A DNA stretch of 14,315 bases from an uncultured Bilophila sp. (GCA_902373525.1 CABKMN010000056.1:1-14315); one strand, 5' to 3'; numbered from the stretch's first letter, positions 6,457 through 12,876 are shown. Notes: generated from the sequence alone by a model not told the origin. Numbers and translations are program-made.

Positions 6457-6996
6457 TTACAGATACAATTCCAGCAAGCCTTCGGGCGGGGTGATGCGGA
6501 TGATCTCGGCGTCGAGATCGATGTCCGCGACAAATTCGGGCACGGCGGGCAGGAGAATTTCCTTGCCGTCGGGCGTGAGAATGGACCAGACCTCCTGTTC
6601 GCCGTGGAACAGGACGTGGTCCAGCGTACCGAGCGGTTCGCCGGTGGCGTCGAGCACGACCGACAGACCGAGCATGTCGTGCAGATAGACTTCATCCTCG
6701 TCCAGCTCGGGCAGCGAGGCCTCGGATACGAGCAGGGTCTGTCCGCGCAGAAATTCCGCAGCGGTGCGATCGGGAGCTTCGACGAGCCGGATCAGCGGCG
6801 TTCCCTGATGCATGCGGACCGTATCGACCTCCACCTTGCGGGGCGGCCTGTTGCCGGCTTGCAGGTATACGTTACCGCTACGCAACAAATCCAGAGAATC
6901 CGCGTAATAATTGACGCGGACCTCCCCCCGGATGCCGTGAGGGCGGGCCAGCGTGCCGATCTCGACCAGATCGGAGGGAATGGTGCGTTCCGCCAC
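6457..6996 (-). CDS. rimM: Ribosome maturation factor RimM
   Basis: The 179-residue protein has the two-domain RimM architecture. The N-terminal RimM beta-barrel (about 10-90) opens with VEIGTLARPHGIRGEVRV, the family signature, and includes LLRSGNVYLQ and FLRGQTLLV. A PRC-barrel domain (about 98-175) follows, containing DEDEVYLHDMLGLSV, HGEQEVWSILTPDGKEILLPAVPEFV and the terminal PPEGLLELYL. RimM binds ribosomal protein S19 in the 30S head and helps 16S rRNA processing; it acts in the cytosol. The ATG lies three bases after the khpA stop codon, so the two genes are tightly linked and probably co-translated. In most bacteria trmD and rplS follow; here a terminator follows instead. Confidence 0.96.
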   Translation of the reverse strand: MAERTIPSDLVEIGTLARPHGIRGEVRVNYYADSLDLLRSGNVYLQAGNRPPRKVEVDTVRMHQGTPLIRLVEAPDRTAAEFLRGQTLLVSEASLPELDEDEVYLHDMLGLSVVLDATGEPLGTLDHVLFHGEQEVWSILTPDGKEILLPAVPEFVADIDLDAEIIRITPPEGLLELYL

Positions 6997-6999
6997 GGA

Positions 7000-7230
7000 C
7001 TACTCCACGATTTCCAGCATGACCCGGCGATGGGCCTTGGACGAAGCCGCGCCGAGCAGGGTGCGGAGCGCGCGGGCGGTACGGCCCTGTTTGCCGATCA
7101 CCTTGCCGAGGTCTTCCTTGGCGACGCGCAGTTCGAGGACCGCGCCCTGTTCCCCTTCCACCTCAGTGACCTGCACGTCCTCGGGCTTGTCCACAAGCCC
7201 TTTGGCGACAAATTCCACAAAATCTTTCAT
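7000..7230 (-). CDS. khpA: KH-domain RNA-binding protein KhpA (YlqC-like)
   Basis: The 76-residue protein is one KH domain. The GxxG RNA-binding loop reads IGKQGRTARALR (GKQG at 46-49), preceded by the strand-helix ELRVAKEDLGKV and followed by the third helix and strand ending VMLEIVE. In other bacteria KhpA binds RNA, often as a heterodimer with KhpB/EloR; here only the family is certain. It lies between rpsP and rimM, its usual place. The ATG at 7230 has AGG about 10 bases upstream. The 231-base gap from rpsP is long for this operon and carries a terminator-like hairpin, so khpA-rimM may be expressed below the level of rpsP. Confidence 0.94.
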   Translation of the reverse strand: MKDFVEFVAKGLVDKPEDVQVTEVEGEQGAVLELRVAKEDLGKVIGKQGRTARALRTLLGAASSKAHRRVMLEIVE

Positions 7231-7353
7231 ATGTTACCTGATCCTGTTCTGATAGAAGGAGGAACGCCCGCATACGGGAAACGCTCCCGGAGAGAGGGCC
7301 TCCGGGGCTCTCCGTCCGACGCGCCCCCCAAAAAAGAAACGCCCGGCGAAGGG

Positions 7354-7381
7354 AAAAACGTCCACGGTTGCCCGGCGGACG
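7354..7381 (-). terminator. Terminator-like hairpin between rpsP and khpA
   Basis: On the minus strand CGTCC pairs with GGACG (7377-7381 with 7359-7363). An inner CGG/CCG helix caps it with a GCAA tetraloop, followed directly by TTTTT (complement of 7354-7358). It lies inside the operon, so partial termination or attenuation is more likely than a full stop. A second hairpin without a U-tract (CGGAGAG/CTCTCCG, 7288-7314) follows before khpA. Confidence 0.45.
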
Positions 7382-7461
7382 CCCACCGGAAACGCAAGCG
7401 GCCCGGACCGACCCGTAGAGGCCGAACCGGGTCGCTGGAAAACCGGTCTGCCGAAGGCGAC

Positions 7462-7713
7462 TTAGGCGTCGGCCTTCTTGGCGTACTGCTTCATGAGCGA
7501 ACGCACGGTGTCGGACATTTCGGCGCCGAGGTCCATCCACTTCTGCACCTTGTCGGTGTCGATCTTGATTTCGGCGGGGCTGACCTGCGGGTTGTAGTAG
7601 CCGAGGAACTCCAGCGGACGACCGTCGCGACGGGTGGCGCTGTTGGTGGCCACGATGCGGAAGAAAGAACGCTTCTTGTTGCCCATGCGGGTGAGTCTCA
7701 GTTTAACGGACAT
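7462..7713 (-). CDS. rpsP: 30S ribosomal protein S16
   Basis: The 83-residue protein has the S16 signature: VKLRLTRMGNKKRSFFRIVATNSATRRDGRPLEFLGYYNPQ near the N-terminus, and IDTDKVQKWMDLGAEMSDTVRSLMK in the second half. S16 binds the 5' domain of 16S rRNA during 30S assembly. The ATG at 7713 gives the conserved MSVKLRLTR start and has AGGAG upstream; an in-frame extension to 7779 is not family-like. The gene lies 150 bases downstream of ffh and 231 bases upstream of khpA, all on minus. The ffh-rpsP gap may hold a weak internal promoter but no clear one was found. Confidence 0.97.
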   Translation of the reverse strand: MSVKLRLTRMGNKKRSFFRIVATNSATRRDGRPLEFLGYYNPQVSPAEIKIDTDKVQKWMDLGAEMSDTVRSLMKQYAKKADA

Positions 7714-7863
7714 TGGAATCTCCTGTTGGTATCGTAACGTTGTTGCTAAAGAACAAGGGGAACGCCTTGCGACCTGCACGTCTGGGCCGGAAACTCGCCA
7801 CCAGCCTTTCGGCCGGGGAATAACCGACCGGGTGCCGACACGGCCCGGAAAAACGGGGAAGGC

Positions 7864-9402
7864 TCAACGCTTTTTCTTGCGTTTTTGCCGTTCCGTTTTT
7901 TTCTTTTTCGTAGCGGACTTGCCGCTTCCCGGAGCACCGGGAAGACCGGGCATTCCGCCCATGCCGGGAAGCCCGCCCATACCGGGCATGCCTCCCATTC
8001 CGGGAAGTCCGCCCATACCGGGGAGACCTCCCATTCCGGGCATACCGCCCATTCCCCCCATTCCTTTGGGCAACGAAGGCATTTTCGGCCTGCCGCCCTT
8101 CGATTTGGGGTTCATCACCTGCTGCATCATCTGGCGCATCTGGGCGAACTGCCGCAGGACCTGATTGACCTGCGCCACGGTCGTGCCCGAACCGGCGGCG
8201 ATGCGCTGCCGGCGGCTGCCGTTGATGAGGTCCGGATTCCGGCGCTCCTTCATGGTCATCGAGTTGATGATGGCCTCGGTGCGCGCCATTTCCTGTTCCG
8301 GAACCTTGAGGTCGCCGAGCTTGGAGGTCAGGCCGCCAAGTCCGGGGATGAGCTTGAGAATGCTTTCCAGCGACCCGATTTTCTTCATGCGGCGCATCTG
8401 GGTGCGGAAGTCTTCAAAATCGAACGTGGCCTTTTGCAGCTTCTTCGCCATGGCCTCGGCTTCGTCGGCCTCGAAGGAGCTTTGCGCCTTCTCGATCAGG
8501 GTGAGCATGTCGCCCATGCCGAGGATGCGGCCCGCCACGCGCTCGGGGTGGAACACCTCGAGATCGGAAAGTTTTTCACCGATACCGACGTACTTCACCG
8601 AAGCGCCGGTTACGGACTTGATGGACAGGGCCGCGCCGCCGCGGGCATCGCCGTCCATCTTGGTCAGGACCACGCCGGTCAGTTCGAGGTCCTTGTTGAA
8701 GGCTTCGGCCACCGTCACCGCGTCCTGACCGGTCATGGCGTCGGCCACGAACAGGATTTCCTGCGGCTGCACGGCGGTCTTGATGTCCACCAGCTCCTGC
8801 ATGAGCGGCGCGTCGATGTGCAGACGGCCCGCGGTATCGAGGATGACCACGGTGCACTGCTTTTCCTTCGCGTCCTCGACGGCGGCCCGGACGATGTCCA
8901 CGGGCTTCATGTCCGCCGAAGAGGCGAAACAGGGGATGTCGAGCTGGCGGGCCAGCGTGCGGAGCTGGTCGATGGCGGCGGGACGGTAGACGTCCACGGG
9001 CACGAGGTAGGGGCGCATCTTCTGCTTGCGGAGCAGATTGGCGAGCTTGCCCGCCGACGTGGTCTTGCCCGACCCCTGAAGGCCTACCATCATAATGATG
9101 CCGGGCTGCGCGCCGCGCAGATTCAGCTCGGTGGTCTCGCCGCCGAGCAGGCCGACGAGTTCGTCGTGTACGGCCTTGACGAGCTGCTGCGTGGGGGTCA
9201 GGCTCTTTTCGACTTCCTGCCCGAGCACGCGCTCGCGCACGCGTTCCACGAATTCCTTGACGACCTTGAAGTTGACGTCGGCTTCCAACAGGGCAAGACG
9301 CACCTCGCGCAGGCCATCGCGGATGTTTTCCTCGGTGAGCTGCGCCCGCCCGCTCAGGGAGCGAAATGCGCTGGACAACCTGTCAGACAAACTTTCGAAC
9401 AT
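7864..9402 (-). CDS. ffh: Signal recognition particle protein Ffh (SRP54)
   Basis: The 512-residue SRP GTPase delivers signal-sequence-bearing ribosomes to FtsY at the membrane. The N domain covers about 1-90 with the ALLEADVN motif. The G domain carries GLQGSGKTT (107-115, G1), DVYRPAA, DTAGRL (G3) and TKMDGDARGGAALS (G4 and following). The methionine-rich M domain includes FRTQMRRMKKIGSLESILKLIPG and INSMTMKERRNPDLI, plus the RRQRIAAGSGT RNA-binding segment. The protein is longer than the usual 450-455 residues because the C-terminus carries a Gly-Met-Pro repeat (447-492) and a highly basic tail (KKKKTERQKRKKKR). The ATG at 9402 has GGAGA upstream and matches the family N-terminus. It is first in the cluster with rpsP, khpA and rimM; a candidate promoter overlaps the end of the neighbouring HxlR gene. 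Confidence 0.97.
   Translation of the reverse strand: MFESLSDRLSSAFRSLSGRAQLTEENIRDGLREVRLALLEADVNFKVVKEFVERVRERVLGQEVEKSLTPTQQLVKAVHDELVGLLGGETTELNLRGAQPGIIMMVGLQGSGKTTSAGKLANLLRKQKMRPYLVPVDVYRPAAIDQLRTLARQLDIPCFASSADMKPVDIVRAAVEDAKEKQCTVVILDTAGRLHIDAPLMQELVDIKTAVQPQEILFVADAMTGQDAVTVAEAFNKDLELTGVVLTKMDGDARGGAALSIKSVTGASVKYVGIGEKLSDLEVFHPERVAGRILGMGDMLTLIEKAQSSFEADEAEAMAKKLQKATFDFEDFRTQMRRMKKIGSLESILKLIPGLGGLTSKLGDLKVPEQEMARTEAIINSMTMKERRNPDLINGSRRQRIAAGSGTTVAQVNQVLRQFAQMRQMMQQVMNPKSKGGRPKMPSLPKGMGGMGGMPGMGGLPGMGGLPGMGGMPGMGGLPGMGGMPGLPGAPGSGKSATKKKKTERQKRKKKR
7927..8064 (-). repeat. ffh: 18-base tandem repeat in ffh encoding PGMGG(L/M)
   Basis: Residues 447-492 of Ffh read as repeats of PGMGGL or PGMGGM, about seven units, produced by an 18-base degenerate tandem repeat. 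Similar but shorter Gly-Met runs end many Ffh proteins. The repeat should be prone to length change between strains. Confidence 0.85.
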
Positions 9403-9438
9403 GAACTTCTCCGAACCTTCAAATTTGTAAGCCCCAGA

Positions 9439-9467
9439 GCGTTACCCATCTTTACCCCAAAAGTCAA
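9439..9467 (-). promoter_or_regulatory. Candidate ffh promoter
   Basis: On the minus strand TTGACT (9462-9467) and TAACGC (9439-9444) are separated by 17 bases, about 37 bases before the ffh ATG. The -35 overlaps the stop codon of the upstream HxlR gene. The -35 is good, the -10 weak. Confidence 0.35.
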
Positions 9468-9865
9468 GCTCCGTGAGAACAATCCGTCATTGCGGGCGAA
9501 TCTTCCGCCTCCGCCGGAGGCTGCGGTTTGACGATCGCGATCCCTTCCTCTTCGGCGTAGACCCGTGACCATGCACACAGTTCCTTGAGGGCCGGAACGA
9601 GCGCCCTGCCCCGCTCCGTCATGGCGTAGTCCACATGCGGCGGAACGACCGGATGCACCGTCCGCGAGACGAGGCCCGCCTGTTCCAGTTCGCGGAGCTG
9701 GAGGGTCAGCATTTTCTGGGTGATGTCGCCCATACCGCGTTTGAGTTCACAGAACCGCTTGGTTCCGCTCGACAAATGCCAGAGCAGGAACAGCTTCCAC
9801 TTGCCCCCCACCAAATCCATCGCCAGTTCCAGCGAACAGGCGTACTGCTGTTTGAGCTGTTTCAC
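9464..9865 (-). CDS. HxlR family winged-helix transcriptional regulator
   Basis: The 133-residue protein is an HxlR-type MarR-like DNA-binding dimer. It shows the family pattern: an N-terminal Cys (C10) before LAMDLVGGKWKLFLLWHL, then RFCELKRGMGDITQKMLTLQLRELEQAGLVSRTV, the recognition helix and wing, and YAMTERGRALVPAL. The N-terminal Cys is the redox sensor in relatives such as YodB and HypR; C39, C97 and C129 are also present. The start is a GTG at 9865 with AAGGA upstream. It is divergent from a nitroreductase, the arrangement known for regulators of quinone, aldehyde or electrophile stress, and a perfect palindrome covers its own promoter. Autoregulation and control of the neighbour are inferred. 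The final 20 residues are Pro/Ala/Glu-rich and beyond the conserved domain. Confidence 0.93.
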   Translation of the reverse strand: MKQLKQQYACSLELAMDLVGGKWKLFLLWHLSSGTKRFCELKRGMGDITQKMLTLQLRELEQAGLVSRTVHPVVPPHVDYAMTERGRALVPALKELCAWSRVYAEEEGIAIVKPQPPAEAEDSPAMTDCSHGA

Positions 9866-9877
9866 AGGATTTCCTTG

Positions 9878-9895
9878 AGTATCTTTTCAGATACT
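9878..9895. promoter_or_regulatory. Candidate HxlR operator palindrome
   Basis: AGTATC (9878-9883) and GATACT (9890-9895) form a perfect 6-bp inverted repeat with a six-base spacer. It overlaps the putative -10 of the regulator gene and suits a dimeric winged-helix protein. This is the natural binding-site candidate in the divergent region. Confidence 0.55.
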
Positions 9896-9944
9896 ATAAG
9901 ATAAAAAAGTGCGTACTTGCAAGAAGGAAACATTGTCCTATACT
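9893..9944. promoter_or_regulatory. Overlapping divergent promoters sharing a palindromic -35
   Basis: TTGCAA at 9917-9922 reads the same on both strands. Rightwards it pairs with TATACT (9939-9944, spacing 16) to serve the nitroreductase. Leftwards it pairs with TATAGT (complement of 9893-9898, spacing 18) to serve the HxlR gene. Both -10 elements match consensus well. If correct, polymerase binding at the two promoters would be mutually exclusive. Confidence 0.5.
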
Positions 9945-9970
9945 CCAGTCAAACACACCGGAGGTTCCTC

Positions 9971-10492
9971 ATGAACGATTTCCTTTCGCTGGCCAAGGCG
10001 CGCTGTGCCGTCCGTTCGTATCTTCCCCGCCCCGTTGAAGCGGAGAAGCTGGAGCGCATCCTCGAAGCCGGGCGCGTATCCCCCACGGCGAAAAACAACC
10101 AGCCGTACCGTTTTCTGGTCGTGCAGAGTCCCGAAGGGCTGGCGAAGCTGGCTCGGTGCACCAACGTGAAGGGCTATCCGCTGGCAATCGTCGTCTGCGG
10201 CGTCATGTCCGAAGCGTGGGTACGGCCCTTCGACGCCAAGAACACCTTCGACACCGACACCGCCATCGCCGCGACGCATATGCTGCTGGAAGCCACGGAG
10301 CAAGGCCTCGGGAGTTGCTGGATAAACTATTTCGATCCCGCAGTCGTCCGTGAGCTGTTCCGTATGCCCGAGGGAGTGGAGCCCGTACACGTCCTCGCCA
10401 TCGGTTACGCCGCCGGAGAGCCGAAGTCTCCCGACCGCCACGCCAGGGACCGCAAGCCGCTGGCGGAGCTTGTTGTGGAAGAATCTTTCTAA
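9971..10492 (+). CDS. Nitroreductase family FMN-dependent oxidoreductase
   Basis: The 173-residue protein has the small nitroreductase fold. The N-terminal ARCAVRSYLPRPV (10-22) carries the Arg/Ser residues that bind the FMN phosphate. SPTAKNNQPYRFLVV (37-51) and AIAATHMLLEATEQGLGSCWI (98-118) are the other conserved FMN-binding segments, and VLAIGYAAGEPK closes the core. Such enzymes use NAD(P)H to reduce nitro compounds, quinones or flavins; at this length it resembles the short anaerobic and archaeal subfamily. It is cytosolic. The ATG at 9971 has GGAGG seven bases upstream; an earlier in-frame TTG at 9917 lies inside the promoter. It is divergent from an HxlR regulator, which probably controls it. 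A 24-bp GA-rich hairpin begins five bases after the stop codon. Confidence 0.92.
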   Translation: MNDFLSLAKARCAVRSYLPRPVEAEKLERILEAGRVSPTAKNNQPYRFLVVQSPEGLAKLARCTNVKGYPLAIVVCGVMSEAWVRPFDAKNTFDTDTAIAATHMLLEATEQGLGSCWINYFDPAVVRELFRMPEGVEPVHVLAIGYAAGEPKSPDRHARDRKPLAELVVEESF

Positions 10493-10496
10493 AAGA

Positions 10497-10546
10497 TTGG
10501 AGGGGGAGAGGCCCCTTTCTGGAGAAAGGGGCCTCTCCCCCTCCAA
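10497..10546. repeat. GA-rich long hairpin (family element 3)
   Basis: Two perfect 24-base arms (10497-10520 and 10523-10546) are separated by only GG. The arm begins TTGGAGGGGGAGAGGCCCC. It starts five bases beyond the nitroreductase stop codon. It is the most perfect member of the set; no U-tract follows. Confidence 0.85.
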
Positions 10547-10575
10547 ACCTCCCCCACTCCACCAAAGACAGTCAA

Positions 10576-10600
10576 AATCCCCCGGCAAAGCCGGGGGATT
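10576..10600 (-). repeat. Right-end hairpin of the IS200-type element
   Basis: AATCCCCCGGC and GCCGGGGGATT form an 11-bp stem around AAA (TTT on minus), followed on minus by TTGACTG. It lies about 50 bases beyond the transposase stop codon, where IS200/IS605 elements carry the subterminal palindrome recognised by TnpA. It could also work as a terminator for the minus strand. Confidence 0.6.
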
Positions 10601-10649
10601 GAAACGCGGTGACCGCTCAAATCGGTTTTTACTATTCGCCTACGTCGAA

Positions 10650-11074
10650 TTACAGCAGCTTAAGCTGCTCCACTTTCCTGTTTTCTTTTTTCTGATTTTG
10701 TATGCAAAGCCGAATTTTCCGCTCTCCCATTCCTACCGTGCTCACGAAACAGCTTTCAGCCCAAAAACTCTCTCCCGTTATTTTAAGAACTTTTCCAAAG
10801 CGTCTCGTGATTCAATGGCACTTTTCCCTTTCAGACAACCAGCCTTCTCCGATACGCTATACTTGGGCGGAATCGACAACAGCATATGCACATGATCCCT
10901 ACATAGGTGCCCCTCCAGGAGGGTGCAACCACGGCGATTCGCCAGTTCTCGAAACAAATTTACCAGTTCTTGCCAAAGATTACCATACAAAATCTTTTTT
11001 CTGTATTTGGGAATCCAAACAACGTGATGCTTGCACTCCCAGAGTGTATGATTTAACCACAAAAGACTATTAGA
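10650..11074 (-). pseudogene. tnpA: IS200-type transposase TnpA, frameshifted and catalytic Tyr lost
   Basis: The minus strand encodes an IS200/IS605 TnpA in two frames. The first part reads NHTLWECKHHVVWIPKYRKK, then CTLLEGHLCRDHVHML with an intact HUH-type H-V-H (10886-10894), then SIPPKYSVSE and KGKSAI. The frame then breaks near 10812-10814, where one base appears deleted, and runs into a stop. The next frame continues with GESFWAESCFVSTVGMGERKIRLCIQNQKKE and ends at TAA (10650-10652). The total of 425 bases fits a 142-codon gene minus one base, a normal IS200 length. The catalytic tyrosine expected in the Y-I-x-N-Q motif is Cys here (TGC at 10704-10706). No ATG start is evident; the open frame continues upstream. 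The protein would be inactive. Confidence 0.88.
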
Positions 11075-11137
11075 GGATAGGGGAGTAGGGGAAGGGGCCT
11101 TTCTCCCCAAAGTCCCTGCCATCCTTCCCCCAACAAC
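11075..11137. repeat. Degraded GA-rich repeat (family element 4)
   Basis: The sequence opens with GGATAGGGGAGTAGGGGAAG and later has CTTT/AAAG and GGG/CCC pairing around CTCCCC, then TCCTTCCCCC. It resembles the other GA-rich hairpins in arm composition but pairs only in part. It abuts the left side of the IS200 remnant, 20 bases before the MFS start. Confidence 0.4.
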
Positions 11138-11155
11138 CTTTTCAAAGGACACACG

Positions 11156-12331
11156 ATGTTTCCGCCGACGCCGCCGAAAGGCGCTGACCCGCGCATGTAT
11201 TTTTTCCTGTTCCTGCTGACGCTCGGTACGACGCTGGGGTATCAGGGCTGGACGCTGCTCTACACCAACTTCGCGGTGGAAAGCGCCCACCTGTCGGCGG
11301 CGGACAACGGCCTTGTCCAGTCCCTGCGCGAGGTGCCGGGGCTGCTCGGGTTCCTGATCATCCCGATCCTGCTGGTCATGAAGGAACATCGAGTCGCCGC
11401 CTTCGCCGCAATCGCCACCGGACTCGGCACGGCGCTGACCGGCTTCTTCCCCTCGCTGGCTCCGGTCATCCTGACCACCCTGCTCATGTCCTTCGGCTTC
11501 CACTTTTTCGAGGCGGTCAACCAGTCCCTGCTGCTCCAGTACTTCGACGTCCGCACCACCCCGCTGGTCATGGGCAAGCTCAGGGGGCTGGCGGCCGGCG
11601 GCAGCCTCGCGGCCTCGGTCTTCGTGTTCTTCTGCGCCGGGATGCTGCCGTATACCGCGATGTTCCTCATCGTGGGCGCGCTGTGCATGGCCACCGGCGT
11701 CTGGGGCCTGTTCCTCGATCCCACCAACAAGGACCTGCCCGTCCAGAGCAAGAAAATGGTATTCCGCCGGAAATACTGGCTGTTCTACCTCCTGACGCTC
11801 CTGCTCGGCGCGCGGCGGCAGATTTTCATCGTTTTCGCCCTGTTCCTGCTGGTGGAGCACTTCCGGTTTTCGGTACACACGGTTTCCATCCTGTTCATGA
11901 TCAACTACGCGATCAACTGGTTCCTCAACCCTCTCATCGGACGCGCCATCAACCGCATCGGCGAACGCCGCCTGCTCAGCATCGAATACTCGACCGCCAT
12001 CCTCGTCTTCACCGGGTACGCCACCACGGGCAGCGCGTGGATCGCGGGCATCCTGTACATCATCGACTACATCGTGTTCAACTTCTCCATCGCCCTGCGC
12101 ACCTTCTTCCAGAAGATCGCGGAGCCGCAGGACATCGCTCCGACGATGGCGGTGGCCCAGACCATCAACCACATCGCCGCCATCTTCGTGCCCGCGCTCG
12201 GCGGCTGGCTGTGGGTGGAGTTCGGCTACCAGATTCCCTTCATGATCGGGGCGACGCTGTCCTGCTGCTCGCTGGCCCTCGTCCAGATCATCGACGGGGA
12301 AATCAGGCGGCACACGCCCGCGAAGGCTTGA
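11156..12331 (+). CDS. MFS transporter
   Basis: The 391-residue integral membrane protein has about 12 hydrophobic helices, typical of a major facilitator carrier. A short cytoplasmic N-terminus (MFPPTPPKGADPR) leads into the first helix YFFLFLLTLGTTLGYQGW. A central loop around DPTNKDLPVQSKKMVFRRKYW separates the halves. Family-like loop features are LREVPGLLG after helix 2 and GRAINRIGERR between helices 8 and 9, resembling the MFS inter-helix basic loop. The substrate cannot be predicted. The ATG at 11156 has AAAGGAC seven bases upstream. Upstream DNA belongs to the IS200 remnant; a TATGAT at 11047-11052 inside it could serve as a -10, but its -35 is poor. The next gene starts 57 bases downstream on the same strand. 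Confidence 0.88.
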   Translation: MFPPTPPKGADPRMYFFLFLLTLGTTLGYQGWTLLYTNFAVESAHLSAADNGLVQSLREVPGLLGFLIIPILLVMKEHRVAAFAAIATGLGTALTGFFPSLAPVILTTLLMSFGFHFFEAVNQSLLLQYFDVRTTPLVMGKLRGLAAGGSLAASVFVFFCAGMLPYTAMFLIVGALCMATGVWGLFLDPTNKDLPVQSKKMVFRRKYWLFYLLTLLLGARRQIFIVFALFLLVEHFRFSVHTVSILFMINYAINWFLNPLIGRAINRIGERRLLSIEYSTAILVFTGYATTGSAWIAGILYIIDYIVFNFSIALRTFFQKIAEPQDIAPTMAVAQTINHIAAIFVPALGGWLWVEFGYQIPFMIGATLSCCSLALVQIIDGEIRRHTPAKA

Positions 12332-12387
12332 AGCCTCACGCGGAACGCGATATGGAATATTCCTCATTTCGTCCCAGGAGGACCTTT

Positions 12388-12864
12388 ATGCACGCCTCTC
12401 TCCGCCCGCTGGCCCTGACCCTCGCCCTGCTGCTTCCCGCCCTTCCCGCCGTCGCCGCCGACGCCCCCGCCGAAAAGGGCGCGGCCGTCCCCGACAAGCC
12501 CACGCGCATCACCGAGCGCAACACCCCGGTGGCCGTGGAATACGAAGGCAACGACAGCATCGGTTCCCGCCTCGCCACGCGCGTCAAGGAAACCCTCAAT
12601 TCCAGCAACCTGTTCTCCCTCACGGACAAGGACGCGCCCAAAATCCGCATCCTCATCGCCACCGTACCGGAGTTCAAGGACCGTCCGGGCGTGGGCTCCG
12701 CCTATTCCGTCGTCTGGGTGTTCTCCCAGTCGGAAAACATCCTGCGCCACTACCTCACCCGCGAGGTGGGCGTCGTGACCGGGGACGAAATCAATGGACT
12801 GGCGGCCAAAATCGTCGAGGAAACCGACAGTCTCGCCACCCGTTACGGATACCTGTTCCAGTAG
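12388..12864 (+). CDS. Small secreted/periplasmic protein of unknown function
   Basis: The 158-residue product was not recognised as a named family. Residues 1-25 are a clear Sec signal peptide (MHASLRPLALTLALLLPALPAVAADA) with an AVA-A-D type cleavage region; no lipobox cysteine is present. The mature protein is about 133 residues, with no further membrane segment and no cysteine. The order IGSRLATRVKETLNSSNLFSLTDKDAPKIRILIATVPEF, two strands with a helix before an 'x-S-S-x-L-F' turn, recalls the fold of TolB N-terminal or CsgG-like domains; this is a weak resemblance only. The ATG at 12388 follows AGGAGG by six bases; an upstream in-frame ATG at 12352 lacks such a site. It lies 12 bases before the ABC permease gene, so an operon with it is likely. 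Confidence 0.8.
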   Translation: MHASLRPLALTLALLLPALPAVAADAPAEKGAAVPDKPTRITERNTPVAVEYEGNDSIGSRLATRVKETLNSSNLFSLTDKDAPKIRILIATVPEFKDRPGVGSAYSVVWVFSQSENILRHYLTREVGVVTGDEINGLAAKIVEETDSLATRYGYLFQ

Positions 12865-12876
12865 TTCGCACCGGGC

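Larger units (their letters stand above)
10570..11080 (-). mobile_element. Degenerate IS200-type insertion sequence
   Basis: A roughly 500-base block, visibly more AT-rich than its neighbours, carries one damaged IS200-like transposase and a right-end hairpin. It lies between the nitroreductase and MFS genes and is bordered by GA/TC-rich DNA. The left end (near 11075) has no clear palindrome matching the right one, so it may be truncated. Boundaries are approximate. IS200 elements move as single-stranded circles without terminal inverted repeats or target duplication, so the exact ends cannot be set from one copy. Confidence 0.7.
10493..11155. other. 663-base gap between nitroreductase and MFS genes
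   Basis: The stretch has no intact gene. In order it holds the GA-rich hairpin 10497-10546, a C-rich stretch (10548-10560), the right-end hairpin and dead transposase of an IS200-type element (10570 to about 11080), and a degraded GA-rich repeat (11075-11137). The stretch ends with the ribosome site AAAGGAC of the MFS gene. Confidence 0.6.

Noticed and set aside
7927..8064. Tandem repeat as a CRISPR or minisatellite outside genes
   Set aside because: It lies in frame inside ffh and encodes a Gly-Met repeat typical of Ffh C-termini.
7885..9531. 548-codon open frame on plus, opposite ffh
   Set aside because: It is antisense to the unmistakable ffh gene, has His/Gly/Arg-rich composition and no family signature; long antisense frames are expected in GC-rich coding DNA.
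11075..12367. Long minus-strand frame opposite the MFS gene, joined to the transposase
   Set aside because: Only the segment below 11075 resembles TnpA. The rest is antisense to the MFS gene and has Glu/Gln/Asp-rich shadow composition.
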